Program-made: the position numbers and the translations under genes
From: Streptomyces longispororuber
GTDB taxonomy: Bacteria; Actinomycetota; Actinomycetes; Streptomycetales; Streptomycetaceae
Assembly (NCBI RefSeq): GCF_014656095.1
Contig: NZ_BNBT01000012.1
Location: forward strand, 1-64,000
Direction of reading: 5' to 3'
DNA: 64,000 bases
In this document: positions 24,358 through 32,801 of the stretch, in pieces
Numbering within the stretch: position 1 is the stretch's first letter
How the letters are laid out: every line of letters starts with the position of its first letter
Notes under the pieces: model-generated
Told to the model about the DNA's origin: nothing
Database searches by the model: none
What the model saw: only the letters and a program-made list of their open reading frames with translations

Positions 24358-24467
24358 CGGGGCGGGCGGGGACACGGCCTACGGCCCGGCCAGCGGCACC
24401 GCCACCGGCGCGGCCCGGCGGTTTTCGGCCGCAGTGACGGAAACGGGCCGCCGGACGCAGTAAGGGC

Positions 24468-25034
24468 GTGAAGCCAGATGAGTCACGGGTGAGCTTGGTG
24501 GAGCTGATCGCCCAGGCCGACGAGACGGGACTCGCCGCCAGCGGGCTCGCCTGCCTCGACCGCTGCGTGCCGCTGTTCGGCGACGGCGTCGACGAGCAGG
24601 TGCTGCGGCCGCTGTGGGCGAGCCTCGCGGACGGCACGGGCTGGGAGGGCGCGCTCGCCGTGGTGCGGCGGACCCTCGACGCCGGGCCGGACGGTGAGCC
24701 GGGGCCCGACCGTACGGGGGGCGGCGCGGAGGCCGCCGCGCTGGCCCGGCGCATGCTCGCCGCCGCGGCCGCCCAGCGCACCGCCGCCGCGCTGCGGACC
24801 TGGGCCGACGGCTGCTCGGCCGCCGCGCTCCAGGTGCACCGCCTCCTCGACACCACCGACGAGGAGGTCGCGCCGCTGGTCACCGCCGAGCTGCGCCGCC
24901 AGATACGGGTCCTCGAACTGCTCGGCGGCTCCAGCCCCGGCGGCGGCCTGCGCCAGGCCCTCGGCGTCTCCACCGAGGGCCGCCGGGTGCTGCGCGCGGT
25001 GGTGTCACGCCGGGCGAGGACGACGGACGGCTGA
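24468..25034 (+). CDS. conserved hypothetical protein, helical
   Basis: A 188-residue protein, probably all alpha, starting at a GTG after a GTAAGGG site. It is rich in alanine and leucine with segments such as LAASGLACLDRCVPLFGDG and RRQIRVLELLGGSS. It has no signal, membrane segment or known motif. It is third in a same-strand row with the two preceding genes, separated by 110 bases, so co-transcription is possible but not shown. Confidence 0.6.
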   Translation: MKPDESRVSLVELIAQADETGLAASGLACLDRCVPLFGDGVDEQVLRPLWASLADGTGWEGALAVVRRTLDAGPDGEPGPDRTGGGAEAAALARRMLAAAAAQRTAAALRTWADGCSAAALQVHRLLDTTDEEVAPLVTAELRRQIRVLELLGGSSPGGGLRQALGVSTEGRRVLRAVVSRRARTTDG

Positions 25035-25139
25035 GCACGCGGGGGCCTCGCCCGGCCCGGGGCCACCGGGGCGGGCCCGCGGTTGCCCTGGGGCGAACTT
25101 GGGTGGGTCTGTCCCGGGGCGAGATGCCGCGTACGGTCT

Positions 25140-25640
25140 CTGACGCGGGCCTGGTGGGAGTCCGGCGCGGGGCGGTGCGAGGTGGGTGGTGTGGGGTGTG
25201 GTGTGGGCCGGTGTGGGCCCGGCTCGGGTTCGGTGGGCGTCGGGTGCGAGTTTGGTGTGGGCCCGGCACGAGTCCGACTCGGGTCCGGTACGCGTACGGC
25301 ACGGGCTCGGCGCGTGTACGGCTCGGGCTGCGGCGCAAGCTCAAGCTGGACTCAGCACGATGCCCAGATCACTCAGCACGGCTCGGGGCGGGATTCAATA
25401 CGGCACGGGGCAGCACCCGGCACGGCTCTGGGCGGCATCCAGTACGGCCCGGTGCGGCGACCAGTACGACCCAAGGCGGCGCGCAGTACCGCCCGGCACG
25501 GCATCTAGTACGGCCCGGTGCGGCGACCAGTACGACCCAAGGCGGCGCGCAGTACCGCCCGGCACGGCATCCAGTACGGCCCGGCGCGGCACCCAGTACG
25601 GCAAGTACGGCGCACGCCGCCCGGCGCGAACCCCTGCCGG
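25140..25640. repeat. gene-free repeat zone with 22-bp and 66-bp periodicity
   Basis: The interval from 25035 to 25754 carries no convincing gene. Within it, 25441-25506 and 25507-25572 are a 66-bp direct repeat with about one difference, and a partial third copy follows. Each 66-bp unit is three related 22-bp pieces of the type CAGTACGGCCCGGTGCGGCG. More degenerate copies with CGGCTCGGG and GTACGGCACGGGC extend leftwards to about 25140. Confidence 0.8.
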
Positions 25641-25754
25641 GCGGCACAAGGAGCGCACCACCGGCGCGCGTCGCCCGCCATGGCCCCCGGCTACGCCCCC
25701 GACGCGGCACCTACCTGAGGCGCGCCCCCGCCCCAGTGCCCAGCAGCCGCCGCG

Positions 25755-27176
25755 CTACGACCCCGCCCCCAGCACCTGCCCGAGGCGTGCCCCCGCCGCG
25801 GTGCCCAGCCGTGCCTTCCCGTAGTACGTGCCGCTCGCCCGCAGCACCGCGCCGTCCGCGTCGGTGCCGACGTGCAGGACCGTGCCGTCGCCCCGGTCCT
25901 CGCCGTCCGCGCCGACCGCCAGGTCCGGGTGGCCGTTGCCGTCGAAGTCGGCGAGCGCGACGGAGGAGCCGAGCCGGTCGCCGGTCTCCGTGACGCCCGG
26001 GACGTCCGGCTCGTCCTGGCTGACGGCGAGGGCCCCGGCGCCGGTCAGGCCCGATCGTGAGCCCTTGAGGAGCAGCGACGTGCCCGCGTCCGTACGGGCC
26101 TTGCCGGCGCGCGTGATGTCCTCGCCGGGCGCGCCGGTGAGGACGTCCGCGCAGCCGTCGCCGTCGACGTCGGCCGCCGCCACCGACCAGCCCATCGCGT
26201 CGCCCGCCTCGGCTGCGCCCGGCACCCCGCCCGTGGCCTGGTGGACGGTCCGGGCCCCGCCGGTCGGGCCGCCGGGGCCGCCGTTCACGACGGTGACCTG
26301 GCCGCCCGCGTGGGCGCCGGACTCGGCGGTGTAGGGCTGGCCGACGACCAGGTCGTCGTAGCCGTCGCCGTTGACGTCGCCCGCCGCGACCGAGCGGCCG
26401 CCCTTGACGGAGAGGTGGCCGACGCGGCCGAGGCCCGAGCGGGTGCCCTTGAACCAGACGAGCCGGCCGTGGCCCGCGGCGTCGCGGTAGGTGAGGGCGA
26501 CGTCGGCGTACCCGTCGTGGTCGAAGTCCCCGGACGTCGCGGACGGGTACGCGATCGCCCGCTCGCCGGACTGGAAGGTGCCCGCCGCCTCGTGGCCCGT
26601 CGAGAACCGGGCCGCCCAGCTCCCGCCGGTGCCCGTGGACACCGCGAACACGTCGTCCTTGCCGTCCTTGTTGAAGTCCCCGGCCGCCACGGCGGAACCG
26701 AAGCGGGCGTTGGAGTAGGCGAAGTCCTCGGAGAGCTGGAGGTCGGCGCCCGAGGTGAAGCCGGGGCCGTACAGCATCGTGACCGCGCCCCGGTCCCGGT
26801 GGCCGGAGGTGTCGTCCTCGCCGGGCGCGCCGATGACCAGGTCGGGGTGGCCGTCGCCGTTGAGGTCGCCCAGGGCGGTGGCCGCGGCCCACGCGTCGCC
26901 GGGCTCGTCCAGGCCAGGGACGCCCGGGCTCGACTGCGTGAGGGCCTTGCGCGCGGCCGCGTCCGGGCCGCCGGTGCCGCCGGGGACGACGGTCAGGGCG
27001 CCCCGGTCCGCGTGCGCCCGGGGCACCGCCGCCACCAGGACCGCGGCCTTCCCCACGGTGCCCGTGCCCGCGTTCGCGCCTGCGCCCGTATCCGCGTACG
27101 CCATCGCCCCCGTGCCGCCGAGGACGACGCCGCCCACGGCGAGCCACACCTTGTGCTTGAGGCCCACGGCCCCCAC
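25755..27176 (-). CDS. exported FG-GAP/integrin-alpha-like repeat protein
   Basis: A 473-residue secreted protein. The GTG start gives VGAVGLKHKVWLAVGGVVLGG, a signal segment ending near AMAYA. The body is a beta-propeller of FG-GAP repeats, with calcium-binding loops such as DLNGDGHPDLVIG, DFNKDGKDDVFAV, DVNGDGYDDLVVG, DVDGDGCADVLTG and DFDGNGHPDLAVG. Such propellers bind surfaces or act as adhesins; no enzymatic motif is visible. It is divergent from the lipoprotein gene, and both open with a similar G-x-VGLK peptide. It resembles the protein at 52698. Confidence 0.87.
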   Translation of the reverse strand: MGAVGLKHKVWLAVGGVVLGGTGAMAYADTGAGANAGTGTVGKAAVLVAAVPRAHADRGALTVVPGGTGGPDAAARKALTQSSPGVPGLDEPGDAWAAATALGDLNGDGHPDLVIGAPGEDDTSGHRDRGAVTMLYGPGFTSGADLQLSEDFAYSNARFGSAVAAGDFNKDGKDDVFAVSTGTGGSWAARFSTGHEAAGTFQSGERAIAYPSATSGDFDHDGYADVALTYRDAAGHGRLVWFKGTRSGLGRVGHLSVKGGRSVAAGDVNGDGYDDLVVGQPYTAESGAHAGGQVTVVNGGPGGPTGGARTVHQATGGVPGAAEAGDAMGWSVAAADVDGDGCADVLTGAPGEDITRAGKARTDAGTSLLLKGSRSGLTGAGALAVSQDEPDVPGVTETGDRLGSSVALADFDGNGHPDLAVGADGEDRGDGTVLHVGTDADGAVLRASGTYYGKARLGTAAGARLGQVLGAGS

Positions 27177-27290
27177 CCCTTCGGAACTTCGGGACTCCTG
27201 AGCTCGCGGGGAGCTCCCGGTGAATCAACGAGTTCGTTGGACCGATGAGAGCACCGGAGGGTTGTACGCGATCGCTAAGGGAGGCGCGTG

Positions 27291-27359
27291 ATGTTTACCG
27301 CACGCTGGGGATGTGACAACAGCGCCGTTCCGTGCGCAGGGTTCATGAGAAACATATGA
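27291..27359 (+). CDS. possible 22-codon leader ORF
   Basis: An ATG lies seven bases after the excellent ribosome site AAGGGAGG, and the frame stays open for 22 codons (MFTARWGCDN and onward, two cysteines). It stands alone 43 bases before the lipoprotein start. Codon use is less GC-rich than in the neighbours. It may be a leader peptide or a chance ORF. There is no independent support. Confidence 0.25.
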   Translation: MFTARWGCDNSAVPCAGFMRNI

Positions 27360-27402
27360 GAAGTCCGGCGGTGGCGCGGACGGGGCGGGCGGGGCGGAAA
27401 CG

Positions 27403-28299
27403 GTGGGAACTGTGGGGCTGAAGGCGCAGCGCGGGACTCGGGGCGGCGGTCGCCGCCGGTTGACGCGGGCCGCGGCCACGGTGCTCGCGGCCGGTGCGCT
27501 GGCGTCGCTCGTGACGGGCTGCGGCGGCGAGAGGCCGGTGCGGCTGAGCGGCGGCACGTTCACGAAGGAGCTGCCCCGGGCGGAGGCGCGCGGCCAGCAG
27601 CTCACCCGGCAGACCCTGGACCTGCTCAAGGGGGCGCGGTCCATGCGGATCAAGGCCGTGGAGACCAAGAGGCCGGGGGTCGGCGGGACCGGGGCGCGCA
27701 CGGAGGCGACGTTCCGCGTCGACCGGGAGCACAACTGCGCCGGCACCATCGCGGGGGGCCTGCTGCGCGCCGACATGATCATGGTCGAGGGGCGCACGGT
27801 GTACATGCGCGTCCAGGACTCGTCGCTCGACGCGCTGCGGTCGATGGCCGAGGCGCGCGGGCCCGGGGCCGCCGCGGACATGGACCGCCGCATCGGGCTG
27901 CTGCGCGGCAAGTACGTGAAGTTCCCCGTGGGGGACGCGGGGTCGGGCGAACGGACGATGCCGTCGGACACCTGCGACCTGGACGGGATGCTCGGGCGGC
28001 TCGACGGGGTGGCCGGTACGACGACGATCCGCGCCGAGGACCCGACGTGGCGCTACGGAGAGCACGTCATTCCCCTGGTCGAGGAGCAGAACGGCACGGA
28101 GACCAAGGTGTACGTCGCCGCGGAGGGCAAGCCGTACCTCGTCGGGATGGAGGTGGAGCAGTCCCGCGGGGCGCGCATGACCCTGCGGATCTCCGATTAC
28201 GACGAGCCGGTCGTGGCGAAGGCGCCCCCCGCGGCGCAGACCATCGACGCGAGCGAGTTCGACGGCATGACCGGCGGCGCCGACCTTTTCGAGGTCTGA
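27403..28299 (+). CDS. exported lipoprotein, LppX/LprG-like
   Basis: A 298-residue lipoprotein. The GTG start gives a basic N-terminus, a hydrophobic stretch and the lipobox LVTGC near residue 39. The mature part contains RSMRIKAVETK, EATFRVDREHNCAGTI, MVEGRTVYMRVQ and a C-terminal DASEFDGM. This is the layout of actinobacterial lipoproteins of the LppX/LprAFG fold, which bind lipids or remain uncharacterised. The family call is by pattern only. It is divergent from the FG-GAP gene. Confidence 0.72.
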   Translation: MGTVGLKAQRGTRGGGRRRLTRAAATVLAAGALASLVTGCGGERPVRLSGGTFTKELPRAEARGQQLTRQTLDLLKGARSMRIKAVETKRPGVGGTGARTEATFRVDREHNCAGTIAGGLLRADMIMVEGRTVYMRVQDSSLDALRSMAEARGPGAAADMDRRIGLLRGKYVKFPVGDAGSGERTMPSDTCDLDGMLGRLDGVAGTTTIRAEDPTWRYGEHVIPLVEEQNGTETKVYVAAEGKPYLVGMEVEQSRGARMTLRISDYDEPVVAKAPPAAQTIDASEFDGMTGGADLFEV

Positions 28300-28354
28300 C
28301 GGTCCCCCAACGGTTCCACGGCGATCCCCCCCCGCAATTCCACATTGCTCCCCG

Positions 28355-28417
28355 GTGATTCCCCAGCGACCCCCGGCGATTCCCCAGCGACCCCCGGCGA
28401 TTCCCCAGTGATCCCCA
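28355..28417. repeat. three 21-bp tandem repeats
   Basis: Three 21-base units containing GATTCCCCAGCGACCCCCG start at 28355, 28376 and 28397. They lie in the 210-base gap between the lipoprotein and the next gene. No function is visible. Confidence 0.8.
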
Positions 28418-28508
28418 GAAATTCCCCTCCGGCAAGGCCTGCCTCTCACGGGAACTGACCGGGCCCCGGGCGTGTCTGGTGTGTGGAGGGCCGGAGACAG
28501 GGGGGGCC

Positions 28509-29294
28509 GTGGCGAGGAACAGTGCGGATCGGCGGGTGAGGCTGCGGCTGGCACGCCGACGGCCCCGGCCTGGGGCGGTGCGAGCACGGGAGAGACCTGA
28601 TCCACGGCCGCAGGCGGCGGAGCGCGGGCGGTGGCGACGCCTCAACTGGTGGGTGCAGACCGGGACCGCCCTCGCGGGCGTCGCGGCAGTCGGCGGCATC
28701 GTGGTCACCGGCATCGCCACCTACTACAGCGCCCGGACCGCCGAGGACCAGTTGAAACAGTCCCAGGAGGACGCTGATGAAACCACGCGCTCCCAGTCGT
28801 CCAAAGTGGCTTTCTACAGCGATGTCGAGGACGACCTGACGAGTCGTCGCTACTACCTCGTCAACCGGTCGGCGGACCCGATCTCACGCGTGCACGTGAT
28901 GATTCTGGCTGATGTCGAGTGGAAGAAACAGAAAGGCGCTGAGCCGCACAGGCAGAGCAGCCAGTTGATTCTCTGGCTCGGGAGCGTTCCGCCTTGCTCG
29001 GGAATCGTTCTGCGCAGCCGGGACATGACCGTCGACCCCACGGCGAAAGCGAACAGAAGGATTCCCCGCGGTGCGGCGATCCATCTGGATCAGTACTTCA
29101 AGGTCGATTCCATCTACTTCAATGACAGTGGGGGGCGGCGGTGGAAGCGCACTCTGGATGAACTGACGCGCTGGGTGCAGCCGGCCGATGCCTATCCGGC
29201 CCCGCCGGAGCCGGTTACGGACGTCTCCATCCTCCAGGTCAAGCTGCGCCACAAGGTTCTCCTGGATTCGGTGAAGCCCTGCGGCGGTGCCTAG
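28509..29294 (+). CDS. hypothetical membrane protein
   Basis: A 261-residue protein not matched to any family I know. The GTG at 28509 is preferred because GGAGACAGGGGG precedes it. The first 50 residues are strongly basic. One transmembrane helix follows (TALAGVAAVGGIVVTGIATYY), then a short charged coiled-coil-like stretch (EDQLKQSQEDADETTRSQSS), then a beta-rich domain with YYLVNRSADPISRVHVMIL. Codon third positions are noticeably less GC-rich than in surrounding genes (GTT, AAA, GAT, ATT occur), which hints at acquisition. It ends before a strong hairpin. Confidence 0.6.
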   Translation: MARNSADRRVRLRLARRRPRPGAVRARERPDPRPQAAERGRWRRLNWWVQTGTALAGVAAVGGIVVTGIATYYSARTAEDQLKQSQEDADETTRSQSSKVAFYSDVEDDLTSRRYYLVNRSADPISRVHVMILADVEWKKQKGAEPHRQSSQLILWLGSVPPCSGIVLRSRDMTVDPTAKANRRIPRGAAIHLDQYFKVDSIYFNDSGGRRWKRTLDELTRWVQPADAYPAPPEPVTDVSILQVKLRHKVLLDSVKPCGGA

Positions 29295-29377
29295 TCCGTC
29301 GCGCGGTCGGTCACGGACGCGGTCGGCGTCCGGCATCGCCGCGCATCGCCGCACATCGGGCGGGGGCGACGGGTGAG

Positions 29378-29417
29378 CGGCCGGGGCCGCCACCCCCCAC
29401 AGGAGAGGCCCCGGCCG
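29378..29417. terminator. hairpin terminator
   Basis: A perfect 11-bp stem, CGGCCGGGGCC with its complement, lies 83 bases after the hypothetical membrane protein gene. The remaining 29295-29672 gap holds no other gene; 29418-29672 probably contains the sigma-factor promoter, which I could not place. Confidence 0.65.
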
Positions 29418-29672
29418 TCACACGGCACGAACCGCGTGGCGGTCCGTACTCCCTACTGCGCCGCGCGTGCGTTTTCTGTCACACCCCCCTGGGTCACCCG
29501 CTAGTTGCACGTTGTACGAACATGGACGTGCACCGCTTTCACGCCGTAGCGTGCAGGTTCGCGCCGTGTCGCGACCCACCATCGCGGGCCCGCTTCCGGG
29601 CGGACCGCGAGCGGCGGACGGCGCGCCAGTGACCCGTGAGAGCCGCGCCTGCCAGGCGCAGAGGGGCCCGCA

Positions 29673-30344
29673 GTGCAGGGGGAGGACGACGCCGAGCTGA
29701 CCGCCGCCGTGCTCGCGGCGCAGGCCGGGGACGAGACCGCGTTCCGGACTGTGTACCGCGCGGTGCACCCGCGGCTGCTCGGCTACGTACGTACGCTCGT
29801 CGGCGATCTCGACGCCGAGGACGTGGCGTCCGAGGCGTGGCTGCAGATAGCCCGCGACCTCGACCGGTTCGACGGGGACGCCGACCGCTTCCGCGGCTGG
29901 GCGGCGCGCATCGCGCGCAACCGGGCCCTCGACCACATCCGCATGCGCGGCCGCCGCCCCGCGGTGGGCGGCGACGAGACCGAGCTGACCGGCAGGCCCG
30001 CCGAGGCGGACACCGCGGGCGAGGCCATGGAGTCCCTCGCGACCGACGCCGCGCTCGCGCTGATCGCCCAGCTCCCGCAGGACCAGGCGGAGGCCGTGGT
30101 GCTGCGCGTCGTCGTCGGCCTCGACGCGAAGAGCGCCGCGAAGACGCTCGGCAAGCGCCCCGGAGCGGTGCGGACCGCGGCGCACCGCGGGCTCAAACGG
30201 CTCGCCGAACTGATGGGCGCCGACGAGGCGGCGCGGGCGCGCGGCCTCGGCGCCGTCCCCCCGCAGCCCGACCCGCACGGACGCGTGGTACCCCCGTCCC
30301 CCTGTGTGACGCATTCGCGTACGCGGACGCAGAAGGACATGTGA
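29673..30344 (+). CDS. ECF RNA polymerase sigma factor
   Basis: A 223-residue sigma factor. Sigma-2 is seen in QAGDETAFRTVYRAVHPRLL and EDVASEAWLQIARDLDRF, followed by RIARNRALDHIRMRGRRP. Sigma-4 is seen in LPQDQAEAVVLRVVVGLDAK and GKRPGAVRTAAHRGLKRL. It is a close paralogue of the sigma factor at 10681-11586; both share DVASEAWLQIARDL, ATDAALAL and GKRPGAVR. The stop overlaps the next ATG (ATGTGATG), so the downstream membrane protein is translationally coupled and may be its regulator. Confidence 0.9.
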   Translation: MQGEDDAELTAAVLAAQAGDETAFRTVYRAVHPRLLGYVRTLVGDLDAEDVASEAWLQIARDLDRFDGDADRFRGWAARIARNRALDHIRMRGRRPAVGGDETELTGRPAEADTAGEAMESLATDAALALIAQLPQDQAEAVVLRVVVGLDAKSAAKTLGKRPGAVRTAAHRGLKRLAELMGADEAARARGLGAVPPQPDPHGRVVPPSPCVTHSRTRTQKDM

Positions 30345-31681
30345 TGGCCGACGAGCAGGACAAGTGGCTGAACCGTGCCGCGGCGGAGCGTTTGCTGCGC
30401 GGAGAGCGGCTCGACGGTATCGGCGATCACGACCGCGAACGGGCCGAACGGCTGGCCGAGGCCCTCGCGGCGCTGTCCGCGGGCAAGCCCGCGAAGACCG
30501 GCGAGGACGGTGAACTCCCTGGCGAGAGCGGCGCGTTGGCCGCGTTCCGGGCGGCGCGCGAGGGGCGGACGTGGGCGTCCGAGACCCCGGGGGCGGCTCC
30601 CGGCACGGCCGCCGGTGCCGCGTCCGGCTCCGTGTCCGATGCCGCGTCCGGCTCCGCGTCCGGGGCTGCTCCGGGCGCCGCGGCCGGTGCCGCCCCGGGT
30701 GGTGTGGCGGGTGCCGCCCCCGGTCCCGGTTCCGGTTCCGGTTCCGGGGGTGAGCCGCCCGTACGGATCGGGGGGCCGGCCCGGACGCCCCGGCCCGTAC
30801 GGTGGGGCCGCCCGGTACGGTTCGGGGCCGCGGCGGCCCTCGCGGCCTGCATGGCCGGCGGTGTCGCGGTGGCGGCCGGGACCGGCGTGATCCCCTCGCC
30901 GTTCCAGGAGTCCGAGCGGGAGCCCGCGACCAGCGCCTCCCCGGTGGAGACGCCGGAGCGTCCGCTGCGCTCCCCGTCGACCGAGGCCCCCGCCCCGCCG
31001 GACGACCTGCCCGACGAGGGCAACCACCTCGACCGGGAGAAGACCGCCGAGCCGGACGCCTCCGACGAGCCCGAGGACCGGGACCGCTCCGGCGGCACGG
31101 ACACCGACCGCGACGAGGGCACCTCGGGCACGCCCGGCAAGGGCCCCGGGACCGGCTCCGGCGAGGCCGGCGCGAAGGGCGGCCGCAAGTGGTACGAGCA
31201 CGTGGTGTCGGCCTGCCGTGACTACCGCAGCGGCTCCCTGGGCGGTGACAAGCGCCGCCACCTGGAGGAGGCGGCGCGCGGCTCCGGCCGCGTACGGGCG
31301 TTCTGCGAGCGGGTCCTGAACGGCGGCGGCCAGGGTGATCCTCAGGGCGGGGGCAAGGGGGCCGGGGGCGGCAAGGGGGCCGGGGGTGGCAAGGGCAACG
31401 GGGGTGGCAAGGGCGACGGGGGCGGCAAGGGCAACGGGGGCGGCAAGGGCAACGGGAACGGCGGGGGTAACGGCAGCGGCGGCGGTCGGGGCGAGGAGGA
31501 CGGTGGCCACGGTGGTGGTCCTGGCGGTGGCCCTGGCGGCGGGCATGGCGGTGGCCATGGTGGCGGGCACCTGCCCGGTGGGGGGCAGCACGCGGGCGGT
31601 GGTGGCCGCCCGGGCCCTCCGATCATGCTGCCGCACCGCCCCCGGCCGACCCCGACCTACACGGCCCAACCGCTCCGCTGA
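30344..31681 (+). CDS. glycine-rich membrane protein coupled to ECF sigma factor
   Basis: A 445-residue protein. The first 75 residues are helical and charged (WLNRAAAERLLRGERL, RERAERLAEALAALSAG), which could bind sigma. A Gly/Ala/Ser/Pro linker and one transmembrane segment (AAAALAACMAGGVAVAAGTG) follow. The outer part is acidic, then contains a short cysteine-bearing motif (YEHVVSACRDYRSG, RVRAFCERVL). The last 115 residues are GGGKG-type repeats and His/Gly/Pro. This layout fits an anti-sigma-like membrane partner, but no zinc anti-sigma (HXXXCXXC) motif is seen. The start overlaps the sigma stop. Confidence 0.72.
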   Translation: MADEQDKWLNRAAAERLLRGERLDGIGDHDRERAERLAEALAALSAGKPAKTGEDGELPGESGALAAFRAAREGRTWASETPGAAPGTAAGAASGSVSDAASGSASGAAPGAAAGAAPGGVAGAAPGPGSGSGSGGEPPVRIGGPARTPRPVRWGRPVRFGAAAALAACMAGGVAVAAGTGVIPSPFQESEREPATSASPVETPERPLRSPSTEAPAPPDDLPDEGNHLDREKTAEPDASDEPEDRDRSGGTDTDRDEGTSGTPGKGPGTGSGEAGAKGGRKWYEHVVSACRDYRSGSLGGDKRRHLEEAARGSGRVRAFCERVLNGGGQGDPQGGGKGAGGGKGAGGGKGNGGGKGDGGGKGNGGGKGNGNGGGNGSGGGRGEEDGGHGGGPGGGPGGGHGGGHGGGHLPGGGQHAGGGGRPGPPIMLPHRPRPTPTYTAQPLR

Positions 31682-31719
31682 ACCCTGCCCCCACCCACCC
31701 GCCCTTCACCGGCGCTCCG

Positions 31720-32490
31720 CCCCTCGTCCTCAATCGCCGGACGGGCTGAGAGCGCCCGCGTCCCGCCGTCGCCGCCTACCGGTGATCCACCGCTCCGCAG
31801 TGGATGTCCCCCCGCCCGCCCGCCCCTTTGATCGGCCTGGCGGCCTCGTCCTCAAACGCCGGACGGGCTGGATTTGTCCCGCGTCCCACCGCTGTCACCT
31901 GCGGGCGTGATCGGCCTGGCGGCCTCGTCCTCAAGCGCCGGACGGGCTGGGAGTGCCCGCGTCTCGCCGTCGTCGGCTGCGGGTGATCCACCGCTCCGCG
32001 ACGGATGTTCCCCCACCCACCCGCCCTTCCATCGGCCTGACGGCCTCGTCCTCAAGCGCCGGACGGGCTGGGAGTGCCCGCCTCCCGCCGCCGTCGGCTG
32101 CCGGTGACCCACCGCTCCGCGGCGGGAGGTCCCCCATCGGCCTGGCGGCCTCGTCCTCAAGCGCCGGACGAGCTGGGAGTGCCCGCGTCCCGCCGTCCTC
32201 GGCTGCCGGTGACCCACCGCTCCGCGGCGGAGGTCCCCCATCGGCCTGCGGCCTCCTCCTCAAGCGCCGGACGGGCTGGATGCGTCCGGCGGTCGCCGTC
32301 GTCGGCTGACGGGCGGACGGGCGGTCGACGACGGCGGGTCCGGGGACTTCCAGCCTGTCCGGCGTTTGAGGACAAGGCGCGGAGCGCCGACAGGGCAGTC
32401 CGGGGGCAGAGGCGAGTCGATTTCAGCCCGTCCGGCGTTTGAGGACGAGGCGCGGAGCGGCGATGAAGGGGGAGAGGGGCGGAGCCCCAG
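31720..32490. repeat. array of dispersed Streptomyces-type repeat
   Basis: Six direct copies of a core like CCTCGTCCTCAAGCGCCGG start near 31724, 31842, 31921, 32042, 32147 and 32250, spaced about 80-120 bp. Filler such as CCACCGCTCCGCGGCGG and GGTCCCCC lies between them. Two inverted copies follow near 32353 and 32424. Another copy is inside the metallophosphoesterase gene at 4624. The 31682-32801 interval has no convincing gene. Confidence 0.85.
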
Positions 32491-32690
32491 GTGGGTGGGG
32501 CGGGGTCCAGGGGCGGCGGCCCATGGTTCGGGGAGGGGTGGGCCTGGGGCGCACCGCGAGGTGTGAGCCACGCCGCACCCCGTGGCTGTGACACTTTCCG
32601 ACCTCCCGGCGCAGTACGTAATGAGCCGACTGGTCATCGGCCCGCGCACGAGCCGGGGTTCCCCCCGTACCTACGGCTCCGTGCCATTGG

Positions 32691-32725
32691 CGCGGGCGGG
32701 ATTCGTTCCCCCGATCCCGCCCGCG
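32691..32725. terminator. hairpin downstream of L,D-transpeptidase gene
   Basis: CGCGGGCGGGAT and its exact complement form a 12-bp stem around 11 bases. It lies about 77 bases beyond the stop of the minus-strand L,D-transpeptidase and is probably its terminator. Confidence 0.55.
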
Positions 32726-32801
32726 CCCTCAAGCAGAGCGACCCCCAAGCAGAGGAACAACGCGGCGCGCCCCCCGCGCGAGGGGGCGGACACCGCCACC
32801 G

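Noticed and set aside
25103..25993. Plus-strand ORF over the 66-bp repeats
   Set aside because: It is open only because 66 is a multiple of three. It has no ribosome site or domain, and it overlaps the end of the FG-GAP gene antisense.
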